Shown here one piece after another: positions 1 through 11,034 of a DNA stretch of 64,000 bases. The notes under the pieces were generated by a model that saw only the letters and a program-made list of their open reading frames with translations, was not told the origin of the DNA and did not search any database. Source of the DNA: Posidonia oceanica (Eukaryota; Streptophyta; Magnoliopsida; Alismatales; Posidoniaceae); the NCBI GenBank assembly GCA_037176725.1, contig JAZBRS010000075.1, positions 77,626,001 to 77,690,000 on the forward strand, written 5' to 3'. The position numbers and the translations under genes were made by a program. Position 1 is the stretch's first letter. The number at the start of each line of letters is the position of its first letter.

Positions 1-2475
1 TAAGGAGATTTTATTGAAGGACCTATGCCCTGGGTGTAAGACGCAGCCCAGGCTGTGTCTAACGTTAGACGCCCAGTTCCTGGCGTCTTACATCCCAGGC
101 AATGTTTTTGATGCATGTTTAACTAAGAGTGATTTAATTGGGGTTAAGAATTAGTAATAGATTGCATGCATTGGTAGTGTTGGTGTTTAATCATGTTTTA
201 ATCCCCTTAATGAATGGTTAGAAGTAGGTTAGTTTTAAAACGGATTTAAGTGTATGCTGTGGCCTAGGTTGGACGTCGGAGCACCTACATCTTATGTAAG
301 ACGTAGGGAACCTAGCGTCCAAAACTTTAGGCCCATTTAATACACAAATCCCCATTATTTGAAGATGAAAACAAAACTATAAGATTTAGAGATACTATAA
401 GGTTTTCCCTTAATGGTCTAGAAGGACATTAGGGATCATGTTTAACCTTAGGATTATATATTGAGTTTGGTTTTGGTGTGGTGCACTGAATGATGTATTC
501 AGTGGCACTTTTTGGAGTGTTTGACATCGAGCTGGCTGTGTCTTAGGTAAGACACAGGCCAATAGACGTCTTACACTCTGGCACCAGAACTCAGAGTTCT
601 AGGTGTGGTTTGTGTTGGTGTTCGGTCTTGTAAGTTAAATAGGACTTCAAGACCGTTGTTTTGGTTTCTGTGTGGTATCTTCTGGGTGAACTTTATACCC
701 AGAAGGTGCTTTCGCCTCGCTGTTTCCTGTTTTGGATGTTTTTCTTAGGTTGTCGTCATGGGTGGAGCGTGGCGCTCTAGAACTTAGACGCTCCCAAGGT
801 GTGGTTTTCTAGGCTTGATAGAGGAGCTGTCTAGGTTGCGTTTTGAGTAGGTTTTGGAATGAGTTTTCAAATGAGTTTTTCAAGATGATTTTTGAGGAAA
901 ATGTGGAATGTTTTGGAAAGTGGTTTTTTCCAAAGGATTTGGAAATGAGGTTTTGAGTTTGTGGTGTTTTGAGATGTTATTTGAAATGGTTTCGAAATGG
1001 TTTTCCAAAAGAGTTTTGGAAAGGAAATGCATCAGTTTTGCAAAGGTTTCTGGAAGACGTTTTCCAGTGTTTTCTGTTTGTGGAGACCAAGAGACCGTAG
1101 GATTGTGTAAGTGGATCCAGAGGGTATGGGACCTTTGGAGAAGTTAAGCACAAGTCCAAGGCTGAGGTTCGGGAACCGAGAGGTCGAGGAATCACAACAG
1201 CAGACCCAAGGGATATGATACCTCTGTGTAGCTGGGTGTGACGTCCGAAGATGAGGTTCTAGAGCCAATAGGCCGGAGGGTTGTGTTGCCGGACCAAGGA
1301 GCGTGAGACTCCTGGGTGGTCGAGCACGATTGACTAGGCTGAGGTTCGAGGGTTGAGGTGCCGTCCGTATCTGGTAGGTATCGTGGCAGCGGACCTAACG
1401 GGTATGATACCTCTATACAGCTAGGCATGATACCCTGATTGCTACGGGTACTAAGACTTGTGGATGCTGGCTGAGTCTAGGGGTGTGGAGCCTCTAGTGG
1501 TTCGGAGCACTGTGTTAGGACGCCGAGAGGGCGTGCCCTGTGATGTTGTCCTGAGAGAGGACAGCTTGCTCGAGGAGGGTGAGCGGCTTTCCAGTGTGGT
1601 TAGCCTTGTGAGAGTCTTGTAGAGAGGTGGGACGCCGGGACGGACATGCTCCTCCACAGGGCGGATGTCCGTGGCAGTGCAGTCCACTTCGGTGGCTGCT
1701 TGTGGCCAATGTTGGTTGCTTGCCGTCGGGCAACACGTCACATTGTTGTTTGTGGTTGTGGTTTCACCTGTGTGGCATTGTGGTTTTTGTTGAGCCCTGA
1801 TTCAGGAAATCAGGCTCTGATCTAGAGAAGACCGTGTTTTTTGAGTATTGACTCCATGGTTGGTTTCTGGTCTAAAGTGGACCATGTGTTTCCTGAGCAG
1901 AGGCTCTGTGCTTGTTTTGGTGATTGTGAGTGTGATTTTGGACTTGATTTGGCAGGAGTAGCCATTTCAAGTGTGCATAAAGGTTTTGAAAAGTATGCAT
2001 ATAGTTTTGATTTGAAAGAAAGAGAAAGTGATTTTAAAAGGCATATTTTAAAGGATTTGCTGCTTGCTGGGCAATAGTGAGTTGCACTGTTGTGGTTTTG
2101 TGGCATCCAGGTGAGATGTCTGTGTTTGGTTATTTTCGGTGTGGTTGTGCCTGGTCTCTCTATGTTGTTTGCTGAGCCGTTTGGTATGTTTTTAGGATGG
2201 GTGTGTGCTGGGTGACCGTTTTGAGTGGTCACTCATGTGTGTTTTGTTTCGTGTGTTTTCGCAAGTGCAGGTTAGGAGTTGTTTTCTTGCTAATGTACAT
2301 AGGAAGGAGTCACGTTGCCACACATCAGGGGTTCTGGGTAAGTATGTAGTTTTAGATCTGTTTCCTGTTAATTATGCTTCATAGTATATGCTTAGATTTA
2401 GTTTTTGAATTAGTGTAATTGATAGAAAAAAAAATGCAGCTAGGTTTGAGTGATAGCAACTGGGGGGTCGTTACA
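1..2475. mobile_element. Partial LTR of a Tekay/Del-like Ty3/gypsy element
   Basis: The block stops at 2475 with GGGGTCGTTACA and is followed at once by copia reverse transcriptase coding sequence. LTRs of the Tekay/Del lineage typically begin TGTAACGACC and end GGTCGTTACA, so this end fits that lineage. Because the two LTR ends mirror each other, orientation cannot be fixed from one end. No coding domain is recognisable; short ORFs here are not conserved-looking. Near 35-95, 267-325 and 540-575 there are paired arms of the type AAGACGC/GCGTCTT or GGACG/GCGTCC that resemble the hairpins of the Ogre-like LTRs further right. The other end lies outside the window. Lineage is inferred from the terminus only. 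Confidence 0.55.
1161..1435. repeat. Degenerate ~90-bp tandem repeat, about 3 copies
   Basis: Units start at about 1161, 1250 and 1338. Each begins with a variant of GCTGAGGTTCG and contains a variant of GATATGATACCTCT. The copies are strongly diverged. The array lies within the Tekay-like LTR block. Confidence 0.5.
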
Positions 2476-2719
2476 GTGTTAAAGAGGCTTTTAATAGAAA
2501 ATTGTGTTCCTGGCAATGCACCTATTGTAAAGGACGATAAACTAAGGAAATTTTAAAGTCCTCAGACAGATACAGAGAGACTTGTAACGAAGATTAAACC
2601 ATATGTTGTAGTAGTTAGATGTTTCAACTATGCACAAACATGTACACGACCAGCTTTGGCTTTTGTCACTAGGTATCTAAGTCGATATGAAAGTGATCAA
2701 TGATTTTCGCATTGGCAAG
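2476..2719 (+). pseudogene. Ty1/copia reverse transcriptase fragment (upstream part)
   Basis: The reading VLKR..NC.PGNAPIVK.DK, then Y..VV.CFNYAQTCTRPALAFV and finally SHWQ, is the C-terminal part of a Ty1/copia reverse transcriptase. The frame contains stops, so this is dead sequence. It begins exactly where the Tekay-like LTR ends and breaks off where LTR A begins, then continues in register at 5765. The rest of this copia element lies left of the window, beyond the Tekay-like insertion. Confidence 0.85.
2715..2719. other. Left target-site duplication of solo LTR A
   Basis: GCAAG precedes the LTR terminus TGTAGACACC. The right-hand copy at 5765-5769 reads GTAAG, one C-to-T difference. Confidence 0.7.
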
Positions 2720-2926
2720 TGTAGACACCCTATTTTGACAGCTTGGACGGTTGATGGATCTTGCTGGAGGCTCGCTTGGATCTCGGGATGGCTCTCTCTC
2801 TCTCTCTAACCCACCCTAAAACCTTCCTAAACCCACCTAAACCCTCACAAAACTCCATCTAAGCCTTAGCCCACACCTGACCTAAGCCAAAACACCCCAA
2901 AACAACCATTTAACCTCTTGGGCTCG

Positions 2927-2988
2927 TTGGACGCTAGCATTGGCCGCGTCCTACGTTGGACACGCTCTGTGCCAGCGTCCAACGAGTC
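2927..2988. repeat. GTTGGACGC double-hairpin module, first in LTR A
   Basis: The block reads GTTGGACGC-spacer-GCGTCCTAC, then GTTGGACAC-spacer-GCGTCCAAC. These are two short inverted repeats back to back, meeting at a central ACGTT. It is separated from the regular series that starts near 3765. Confidence 0.75.
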
Positions 2989-3764
2989 GGGACGGCCACA
3001 GCCTCCGTCCACCCACACTTACTCCGCGTCTGCTCGGCCACTTACTCGCCGCTCCCGGCCACCCACTAGGCGCCAAGCCCACTAACTTGGTCTACCACCG
3101 CGTCATCTCCTCCCCAGCGCATCTCCCGCTCTCACCACCTCTCATTGCCACCGCCGCCTGCCACAACGACTTCGGCGATCTCCTGACACACCCCACTTAC
3201 TCGCCTGACATCCCTCGTGGCCTCTCCACTCTCCACGAGCCCTGCCAACCTCTGTCGACCTCCACAGACCAACCCAACAAAACCTTCGGAACCCAACACT
3301 TCACCGTCTCGCGCAGCACACCACATGGACTTTGCTAAAAATTGAGAGCTTCCAGAGCCTTGAGTGAACTCCCACGAGTGTTCCCCAACCTTCAGCCACC
3401 TTTCCCGAGCTTCCCTCGCGTCCTAGAAGTTCGCTGGAGTTCCACAACCACCTTCTTCCGCGTCGCCGGCCGAGTGCAAACAGGCCTCTGCAAGCCACGA
3501 CCAGGTAAGCTCTCGTCTCCCTTAGCTTGTACATGCATGTGGTAGCATGATAGGGTAGTTTGCATGCACACACACCCCCTTGGTTGGCCAGAAAGGCCTC
3601 AGCCACCGGCCGCGAGGAGGAGGTGGGTGGAGCAATCCATCCACCCATTTCTGGCGCCGAGCATATGGACATGCTCGTCGTCACTCACTCTAGCTTCCTA
3701 GCTAGTTGGTTTGGGATTTTTGGTCGATTTGACCACTGATCTTGGCCGGGAAACATCCCGACCT

Positions 3765-4970
3765 GTTGGACATGCCTTGAGGCAGCATCCAACACCCTGC
3801 AGGTTAATTTACATGTTTTCTTTTATTTTGCTTCTATATTGCTGTGGTTTGAATGCCATTCTCTGTAGGTTTTCCTTCCACGTTTTCCATCAGGTTTCCA
3901 AGTGCCATGTAATGCATGCTTAGTTTTGATCCTAGCTCGGATCTATGTTTTATGTCTCTGGTTGTCTTGCTGTTTTTCTGTGTAGGACGCTGGAGTGCAC
4001 TGCATCCTACGTTGGACGCTGGTGCATCCGACGTCCTATTGTTTCTGCAAGCTTACATGTATTTTAATGCTCAAATGTTGCATTTATTTATGATATATGC
4101 TTGATCCATGCTGCATGCCTTGGTTAAGTTCACTTTCATTAGCTTGCATGTATGTTTAAGTGGTCTTTGAGCTCAGTTCTTCCTTGTAGTTTGTCCATGC
4201 CTTTCTCTGTGTTGGACGCAGATACTGCTTGCGTCCTATATAGGACGCAGGTAGTGCTTGCGTCCTACATAGGACGCAGGTAGTGCTTGTGTCCTACACT
4301 CTGGCTGCATGTCTCTTTAAGTATGCTGCTTAAATGCCTTATTTTGCAGGTTGTTTGTCTCTCCCATGCATGCATGCTTAGCCTTAACTTGTTTACAGTA
4401 GCTTAAATGCATGCCTAGGAGCCTTTATCAATTTGCATGTTGCTGTTCTTTGCATCTCTGCTTGCACGGTGTTGGACGCAGAATGCTCTAGCGTCCCATG
4501 TTGGACGCTGTGTATTCTAGCGTCCAACACCCTACTTTGCTTAAATCATGTTCTATGCTTGCATCCTGCCCTTTAAATCTCTTTTGGCTGTTTATATGGA
4601 TTGCCTAGCATGATATGGATCTCTTCTACTGCCATATTGCATTTGCATCACACTTATGCATTCAGCATGCATGCATCTATTTCAAAAAACCTGGCTTGGT
4701 TGTTGGACGCAGCAGATCACTGCTTCCAACGTTGGACGCTGGTGGTTACTGTGTCCAACACCCTCTGCCAGTTTAAAATCATTTCGAGTTTGCATTTGAT
4801 TTCTGAGCCTTGCGCTCTAGTCTTTTAGCATGCCTTATCTGTCCATGTTTGTTTTACATTGCATAAAAATGCATGTTTTCCAAATTTGCATGGTTTTCCT
4901 GTCCTCTATGTTGGACGTTGGCAGCACCTGCGTCCAACATAGGACGCTGGTCTGTCCAGCGTCCAATACT
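3765..4970. repeat. Periodic GTTGGACGC hairpin modules in LTR A
   Basis: Modules start near 3765, 3984, 4212, 4471, 4702 and 4911, with spacings of about 219, 228, 259, 231 and 209 bp. Most are a double hairpin: a 9-nt arm (G/A)TTGGACGC, a spacer of roughly 10-20 nt, the complementary arm GCGTCCAAC, then a second pair. The one at 4212 has three successive pairs with arms TAGGACGC/GCGTCCTA. The DNA between modules shares GCATGC-rich words, suggesting a decayed ~230-bp tandem repeat with the hairpins preserved. Confidence 0.8.
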
Positions 4971-5764
4971 TTCAGTCGGCTGAATTCTATTTTAAAGCGT
5001 CGATTTTGTTTTTGCTGTCGCTTTCCGCATTTTATTGCCTTCGGTACATGTCTTGACACCCATGCATGCTGTCGGACCCCCGTTTCTCGATTTTACGCCT
5101 TGCATCGCCCACTTTCCCGTGGTTTTTCGCCTTGGACTTGTTTTACCTGGTTTCCATTGCATGTCGCTTTGCATCGCATGGTTTTCATCGTTGTTTTGAT
5201 TTCTTGCCTGCATTGCATTAGGGTAGTGATGCTTACTGTCTGGAGTTCTCACGAACCAAGGTTCGCCCGGTTTGGAATACAGGCAGCGCTGCTGAGTACA
5301 TAGGCTGCACGTTTAATTTCCCATGCATGGCATTCAGGCATCTAGGCATTTAAAGCATTAATAGCATGGCATAGTATTCATCGCCTACGGGCGTACAGTT
5401 AAAGGCAATCATTGCCGAAATTCCTGGAAATGCAAGCGTTTAGCTAAGAAAGACCGATTTGTCGGGCGTGTTGGGGGTGCCTAACACCTTCCCCGCACAT
5501 AACAGGAGTCCTTACCCTTTCTCTGGACCCGTAATGACCGTTTTGCCCTTATCCTTGGCACAAGTCATCTTTCTTTGCATAACATTGCATTCATTTACGT
5601 ATTTTCTTGCATTCCCCCGATTTTCCTCGTCTCCTGATTGAATAGACTAGGTGGCGACTCCCTTTTTCCTTATCTTTTTGTTTTCCCTCTTCGCGCTCCA
5701 TCCATGAAGACCTCTCTCTTTTCGGACCCCCTCCGATCCGGATTTCCAGGGTGAGATAATCACA

Positions 5765-6335
5765 GTAAGCTGCAAAGAAGGTTTTGCGATACTTGTAAGG
5801 AACTAAAGATCTCATGCTCACATATAAAAGATCAGATCAACTAGAAATCGTGAGATTCTTTGACTCAAACTTTGCCAGGTGTCTCGATACTTGGGAATTC
5901 ACTTTTGGATATGTTTTCCTACTTACTGGAAGAGCTGTTTCTTAGTGTAGTATCAAACAGAAAACAGTTGTTGCATTCACCATAGAAGCTAAGTATGTAG
6001 CTTGATATACGACATTTTTGTAAGCTATTTGGATATACAACTTTATTTCAAATTTAAAAGTCATGGGTTCTGTGGAGAGACCTATCAAGATGTATTGTGA
6101 TAATAAAGTAGTAGTTAAATTCTTTATCAACAACAAGAGTTCTAGTGCATGCAAGCATATGGAGGTCAAGTTCTTGATTGTAAAAGAGAGAATTAGAGAT
6201 CATTTGTTGTTTTCTAAGCATATTATAACTGACTCAATGCTAGCTGATCCTCTTACAAAGGCACTTCACCCCGGTACCTACAGAGAACATGTGCTTAAGA
6301 TGAGTCTAATCAGTTCTTTAGAGGTTTTTCTTTGA
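5765..6335 (+). pseudogene. Ty1/copia reverse transcriptase end and RNase H
   Basis: The sequence resumes the copia frame left at 2719: AAKKVLRYL, GTKDLML.Y.RSDQLEIV, then the RNase H region with YCDNK, SSACKHMEVKF, the I.TD motif and ADPLTKALHP. The order and spacing are those of Ty1/copia RNase H. Several in-frame stops precede the longest open part (6063-6335, 90 codons). It encoded removal of the RNA strand after reverse transcription; it cannot be functional now. Confidence 0.88.
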
Positions 6336-6722
6336 TAGTTTAGACATTGATGTATTATGTAATATTACGTTTGTTTGATAATCTCTGTTTAGTAGTTCTT
6401 ATTTTGTTTAAATATTGAACTATTGTTTTATCATTAGATAAATTAAAGATAATGAACTTTGCTTTTATTATCATGACATTTGTAAGTTTATTCATAAAAT
6501 ATTGATTATCACATAAGGTGTTCAATTATAACTTCAATATTAGATATCTTATTACATGAAAGGAACATACATTTTGACGATGTATTACTACTATAACTAG
6601 TATTTATGAGGATTGTTATTCTTGAATGAAGGTTAATATGTCATGTTAAGCAAATGGATAGTGGTCGCTCTACATAACGTTTTATCTAACATAAAGTAAG
6701 ATAAATAAATCAAGTGAGAGAT
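6336..6722 (+). other. Copia 3' untranslated region and polypurine tract
   Basis: AT-rich, no coding signal. It ends with the purine run AAGTGAGAGAT (about 6712-6722) directly before TGTTGA, the usual copia arrangement of polypurine tract and 3' LTR start. Confidence 0.65.
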
Positions 6723-6990
6723 TGTTGAACCCAAAGTCCTAATTTCTAACCTAATGTGACTTAACTAACTTAATGAACTAGCCTAATTGTGAAAACATAT
6801 TAAGTAAAGTGGTACTTGAGGAATATTGTAATACAGCTATGAAGTATATTATATAAGTATATCCCATATCTAATGTTTCAACATAATAATCACACAAGAA
6901 ACTCTATCGACTAATATTACACACAAGAGACTTTCTCTATAGGAACGGAGGTGGTTGTTGTAAAGATTGAAGAGACGCTTTCACATCAAT
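6723..6990 (+). mobile_element. Copia 3' LTR
   Basis: It begins TGTTGAACCC immediately after the polypurine tract. A TATA-like TATATAAG lies near 6850. The 3' end is uncertain; I place it near 6990, where the sequence character changes, but cannot confirm a target duplication because the 5' end of the element is outside the window. Confidence 0.55.
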
Positions 6991-8507
6991 GTAATTGACA
7001 TAGCAACGGTGGATAAATCCCATAAAATCTATCATTGATGTCATGACCTAATGAAACCCATCTTCCAAATCATGTACAAAGAATTTAACCTGAGCAATTG
7101 ACAAATGCATATTTCAATGCATTGTAAAGCACATGCCAACAACCGTAAATCCTGACGTCATGACGTAACAAAAACCTTCTTTCAAAGAATTGTAGTTGTT
7201 TGACTTGTCCAAAACATGCATCTCCTGATACGGAAAATTAATGTGCGTTGTTTGATACGTAGTAACGAGAATAAGCTGAAATGGAATAAACTTTATAATA
7301 GTATTACTGTAAGAGTGAAATGAAATAGAATAAAATGATTTTATTATATTACTGTATTTGATACGTAATAAAAAATTAGAGTGGAATTATAAGCAAAGAC
7401 TCTCTCTTTCCACTAGTGTCGTTGTCCATTGTGCCTCCGTTCACTACTGTTGTTCATTGTGACCGTCCACTATCTGTCATCGCTGTGCCTCCATCGTCCA
7501 TTGTTGCTTCGCCGCCACCGTTTGCCATTGCTGTTGCCGCCGCTGCCGCTGCCGCCACTACCATCCATTGTATTTTATTTTATGGATGGAATTGAATGAT
7601 ATTCCTTGTTTTAAATTTTTTATTTAATTTTATACGGTCCTCCTGGTCAATCAATCTAATAGCTAGAATAATCGGAATTTAGGCGATTGTCTCAGAGACC
7701 AATGAGACCCTTCTATGCAAGAGACAAATTAACAGTCGCCTCTTCAGTCCCCTTCTTATCTGGAAGAGACTAATGAAGAAGCAAAATTTGCTCAGGCTTG
7801 CATGAAATGAATGTTCTTTAGCCACGTTTTAGACTTGTCGTCAAAGATAATGTAATTAGGACATTGGAGTTCGGTATGGGAAACGTCAAACACAAGGGAT
7901 TTCCTGGAACCTGCTGGTTTTGCTTTGTCATCCGTTTGTGTATAAATTAAGGACAAGATATGATCAAGTGGTTTGTAGGATGAAGGAAGTTCTTTCGAAT
8001 AGACTGGGGTTCTTTCGAGTAGACTGGTTGACAAATCCTATGCAAGTGGAGGAAATTTGTGTATACTAATATTCTATTGAATTGAATCAATCTGATCTAA
8101 CGGTTTTGAATAGTAGCAACGTTTTGTTCTAGAATGTCTTAACTAGAACGTCTTCGTGTAGACTACTGTGTGGTTTGGGATCCACATTCTTATTTCATGT
8201 GTGATCGTTTTCTATCTCCCATTATATAGGTCCAATATAAATAGAAGCTATACTCATTGTGAAACAATCGATCGAGTTAGTTGTACATGTGAATTCTTAC
8301 TGTGTAAAAACTAAGTATTATTGTGCATTATTAATGTTACAACACTACCAATATGAGTTACTTTTAAAAGTAAAGTTACCTCTAAATCTTATATTGCCTA
8401 ATGTAAGTTTGTAATCATGATAAGCGTTGTGGGTTACGCGAGAGAGATTGTAACACCTTTAACAATTCTACATTGTTTAGATCATTGAAAGTGTTGAAAA
8501 TACGGTA
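6991..8507. other. AT-rich spacer, no recognised gene
   Basis: No domain is recognisable. 7228-7390 is rich in GAATAGAATGGAAT-like words similar to the edges of the insert at 8508-9544 and may be a relic of a related short transposon. A GCC/GCT trinucleotide-rich stretch lies near 7500-7560. An unrecognised minus-strand 80-codon ORF (7792-8034) has a fairly normal amino-acid composition and could be an old exon fragment. TATAAATAG near 8234 would fit a promoter or LTR relic. Confidence 0.4.
8456..8493 (+). repeat. 38-bp direct repeat, left copy
   Basis: It begins CCTTTAACAATTCTACATTG and matches 9544-9581 with about 3 mismatches. The two copies bracket the TIR-bounded insert. Confidence 0.75.
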
Positions 8508-9544
8508 GCATTTGGTACATTGGAATGTACACCAGAATAGAATGAAAAACGTAGATCAGAATAGAATGGAATTCTAATGTTTGGTACAAAAATCATTTTA
8601 GAATAGTCATTCCTTTGGAAATCAAATTTCCATTGAATATGGGAATTTTATTGTTTTTCAGAAAATAAGGAATTTAATTACTATTCTATTGGAATAAAAT
8701 AATAATAATAATAATAATAATAATAATTTGACGAGGCTTCCTCCTCCACCCCCTCCCTCCTCCGCCGCACCCGAGAGCTCCCTCCTCGCCCCCAGTAAGT
8801 TTCATCCAACCTTAGTGCTGAGAGTTCTCTCCTCGCCTCCCCGAAATCCTCGACTTCTTCGATCTCCCGCCTCTTGTGGAGAGGAAAGAAGGAAGAGGAG
8901 GAGTTCGACCTGTTCGCGAAGGCGATCGAGGAGACCACCTGTGGCCAGGAGCAAGGTTGGTGGCTATGAGGCAACAGAGGGAGCCGAAAGGCAACAAGGT
9001 TTGCGTCTCCACTCCGGACAGTACTCTTTGATTGTGCAACCTCGAGTTACTCAAATCGTACCAGCACTACTCCGAAGAGTAGCAATGGTGGTAGTAGTGG
9101 TAAGAAGTAGAGGTTGGAGGATTTGCTTCTATTCCAGAGTGTTTCGGAGGGGCGTGCCATGGGTGGTGGGAGCAAGGACATGTTGGAGAAGTATAGGGTG
9201 TTGTCGGAGGAGAATGGTAGAGGGTCGTTGAGGGGAAGGAGAGGAGGAGGAGGATGGGTCTTGGCACATAAGAGGCACTACACGATGAAGAGAGCAGTGT
9301 TGGAGGAGACGGAGAAGAAGACAATCCTACCGTACAGGAAGGGACTGCTTGGGTGCCTTGGGAGGAGGAGAGGAAGGAGAAGGTGTGAGACGTGATGGAG
9401 AGGGGTTGGAAGTAGGGTGGGTGTGATTGCATATCAAATGCAGAAATAGAATAAAATTATTTCATTCTATTCTATTTCATTTTAAATTTTATTACAGAAT
9501 TTATTTTATTTCTACGCATTTTCATTTCAATGTACCGAACATGC
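8508..9544. mobile_element. TIR-bounded insert, probable non-autonomous DNA transposon
   Basis: The left end GCATTTGGTACATTGGAATG (8508-8527) is an imperfect inverted repeat of the right end CATTTCAATGTACCGAACATGC (9523-9544). The outer ~200 bp on both sides is rich in GAATAGAATGGAAT. The core (about 8730-9400) is GC-rich and different in composition, with poly-Pro/Ser and Arg-rich readings in several frames, as would be expected of a captured gene fragment. I could not identify a source gene or a transposase, so the superfamily is undetermined. No clean short target duplication is visible. Confidence 0.45.
8696..8727. repeat. (AAT)n microsatellite
   Basis: An uninterrupted AAT run of about ten units lies inside the TIR-bounded insert. 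Confidence 0.95.
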
Positions 9545-9581
9545 CTTTAACAATTCTACATTGTTCAGATCATTAAAAATG
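9544..9581 (+). repeat. 38-bp direct repeat, right copy
   Basis: Right copy of the repeat at 8456-8493. It is too long for a normal target duplication and may reflect repair synthesis or a pre-existing tandem duplication. Confidence 0.75.
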
Positions 9582-10113
9582 CAGGCTTAGGTGGACTTTG
9601 CCGATAGGTATAAGACACGTGTTCTGGAGAGACAAATGTATCATATTTTCTTACGAGAATTACGACTATAACGATTGAATTGACCGTGGCATGATATGAG
9701 GTGTAACTTTTAAATGCCACAAGATCAACAACAAACGCTGTCTAAACAATTAATAATGAGTGATACAACAAAATAAATAGGGCCATTTTCTAACAGCGTG
9801 CTCTTTGAATGATTATCGTGAAATATGGGACTCTATTTTTTTTTTTCGAAAATGGTAATATTCTGTATTAAATTTAAATATGATGATGTGCGCCACCATC
9901 AAGAATATCAAGTGTATGAGAGAAATACAAAATTACCACAATGTTACCGCATAACAACAGAAGTGACTTCGATGATCAAGATTATCATCAGGTCTCAAGA
10001 TGAATCCGCCATGTAATCCAATGTCTGAATAAGATAGGCAATCAAGAAAAAAGTAAAGTAAATACGAAGAAAAAGAAGATAACTAGCAGATAGCAGCGGG
10101 AGAGGTTGTGACT

Positions 10114-10785
10114 TCAAGCAGGATCTGCAAGGGAACCAAGAGGCGAGGGAGGCCCAGTCATGGGCAAATCAGGCGCCGCATCACCAGTCAAAGACTTATC
10201 ACCACCCAAGGAGGTAGCCGGCCTAGCCGAAGACGAAGGTGGAGGCTGCGAGTGGTCCCAATCAGCCTTCATAATAGATATGGCCTGCAATAGAGAATAT
10301 GCAGCTGCTCTCCCAGCTCCAGCCAACCCTGCCCAGGAGGAAGCAATTTGCAAGACATGGTATATCAACACATTCAAAGTTAAACCATTCTGCCTAAATA
10401 CAATGGCATTCCTGTTTAACCAAATACACCACAAAATGGCATTGACAAGAATATACCATCCATGCACATAGATAGCAAACCTGGATTTATTAAATAAGGA
10501 GAAGAGATCTGCAATAACCATGGTGTCCAGACATGTAACATCTACCAAAAAGAACCTCCAAACATCAATAGACAATGAACATTGAATGAACAAATGTTCA
10601 GTTGTTTTTAAAATATGTCCACAAATTGCACAATGGGGAGATCCACTCCAACCTCTACGAATTAAATTTGCCCTAGATAAAACTTTATCATGCATGGTTA
10701 ACCAGCTAAAGACTTTAACTTTAAGAGGCACAAATGCTTTCCAGATAGAAGTCCTGAATTTAGACCTCAAGCCTCCATCATTCAA
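10114..10785 (-). pseudogene. LINE ORF2 C-terminal part with zf-RVT domain
   Basis: An open stretch of 223 codons. Residues 1-75 carry the zinc-binding region typical of plant LINE reverse transcriptases: SIWKAFVPLKVKVFSWL, then AICGHILKTTEHLFIQC with its C-x2-C...H-x4-C type spacing. The remainder (to ...SLADPA) is a Pro/Ser-rich tail. It belongs to the same degenerate ORF as the reverse transcriptase upstream. Confidence 0.85.
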
Positions 10786-11034
10786 GAAATCATAACAACT
10801 TTTAACTGAGAACTCCTTACTCGGGGTAAGAGTTCAGGTTAAACAATCCTCCCCATCAGACAGGTTTAGAGCATCCATAACGGCAATAAACTCATGTAAT
10901 TCAGGAGAAGAATGAAAAGCAGATAGAGAGTTAATGTTACGCAATTGAAAGATATCCAATTGTCTCTCAAGGTGTCGATTCAACAGCTGATGCACAAAGC
11001 ATTTCTTATTACCATACAGGGAATATAAATATGA

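Larger units (their letters stand above)
2720..5764 (+). mobile_element. Solo LTR of an Ogre-like (Tat clade) element, LTR A
   Basis: The 3045-bp LTR starts TGTAGACACC and ends ATAATCACA. There is no polypurine tract on its left and no primer site on its right. Copia coding sequence continues across it, with near-identical 5-bp flanks (GCAAG/GTAAG), so it is a solo LTR. It carries the block GGGTGCCTAACACC...ACAGGAGTCCTT near 5471-5515, which recurs in every Ogre-like LTR of this window. Its 5' part resembles LTR B (the conserved stretch near 3605-3650 matches the reverse complement near 15470-15520). Its middle is a chain of hairpin modules. No protein is encoded. Confidence 0.85.

Noticed and set aside
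7792..8034. Minus-strand 80-codon ORF as a host gene
   Set aside because: Composition looks protein-like, but I recognise no family and see no supporting splice sites or start context; kept only as a remark in the spacer entry.
8728..9395. Plus-strand ORFs as a functional gene
   Set aside because: Arg/Pro-rich readings in several frames of a GC-rich core, no domain, inside a TIR-bounded insert.
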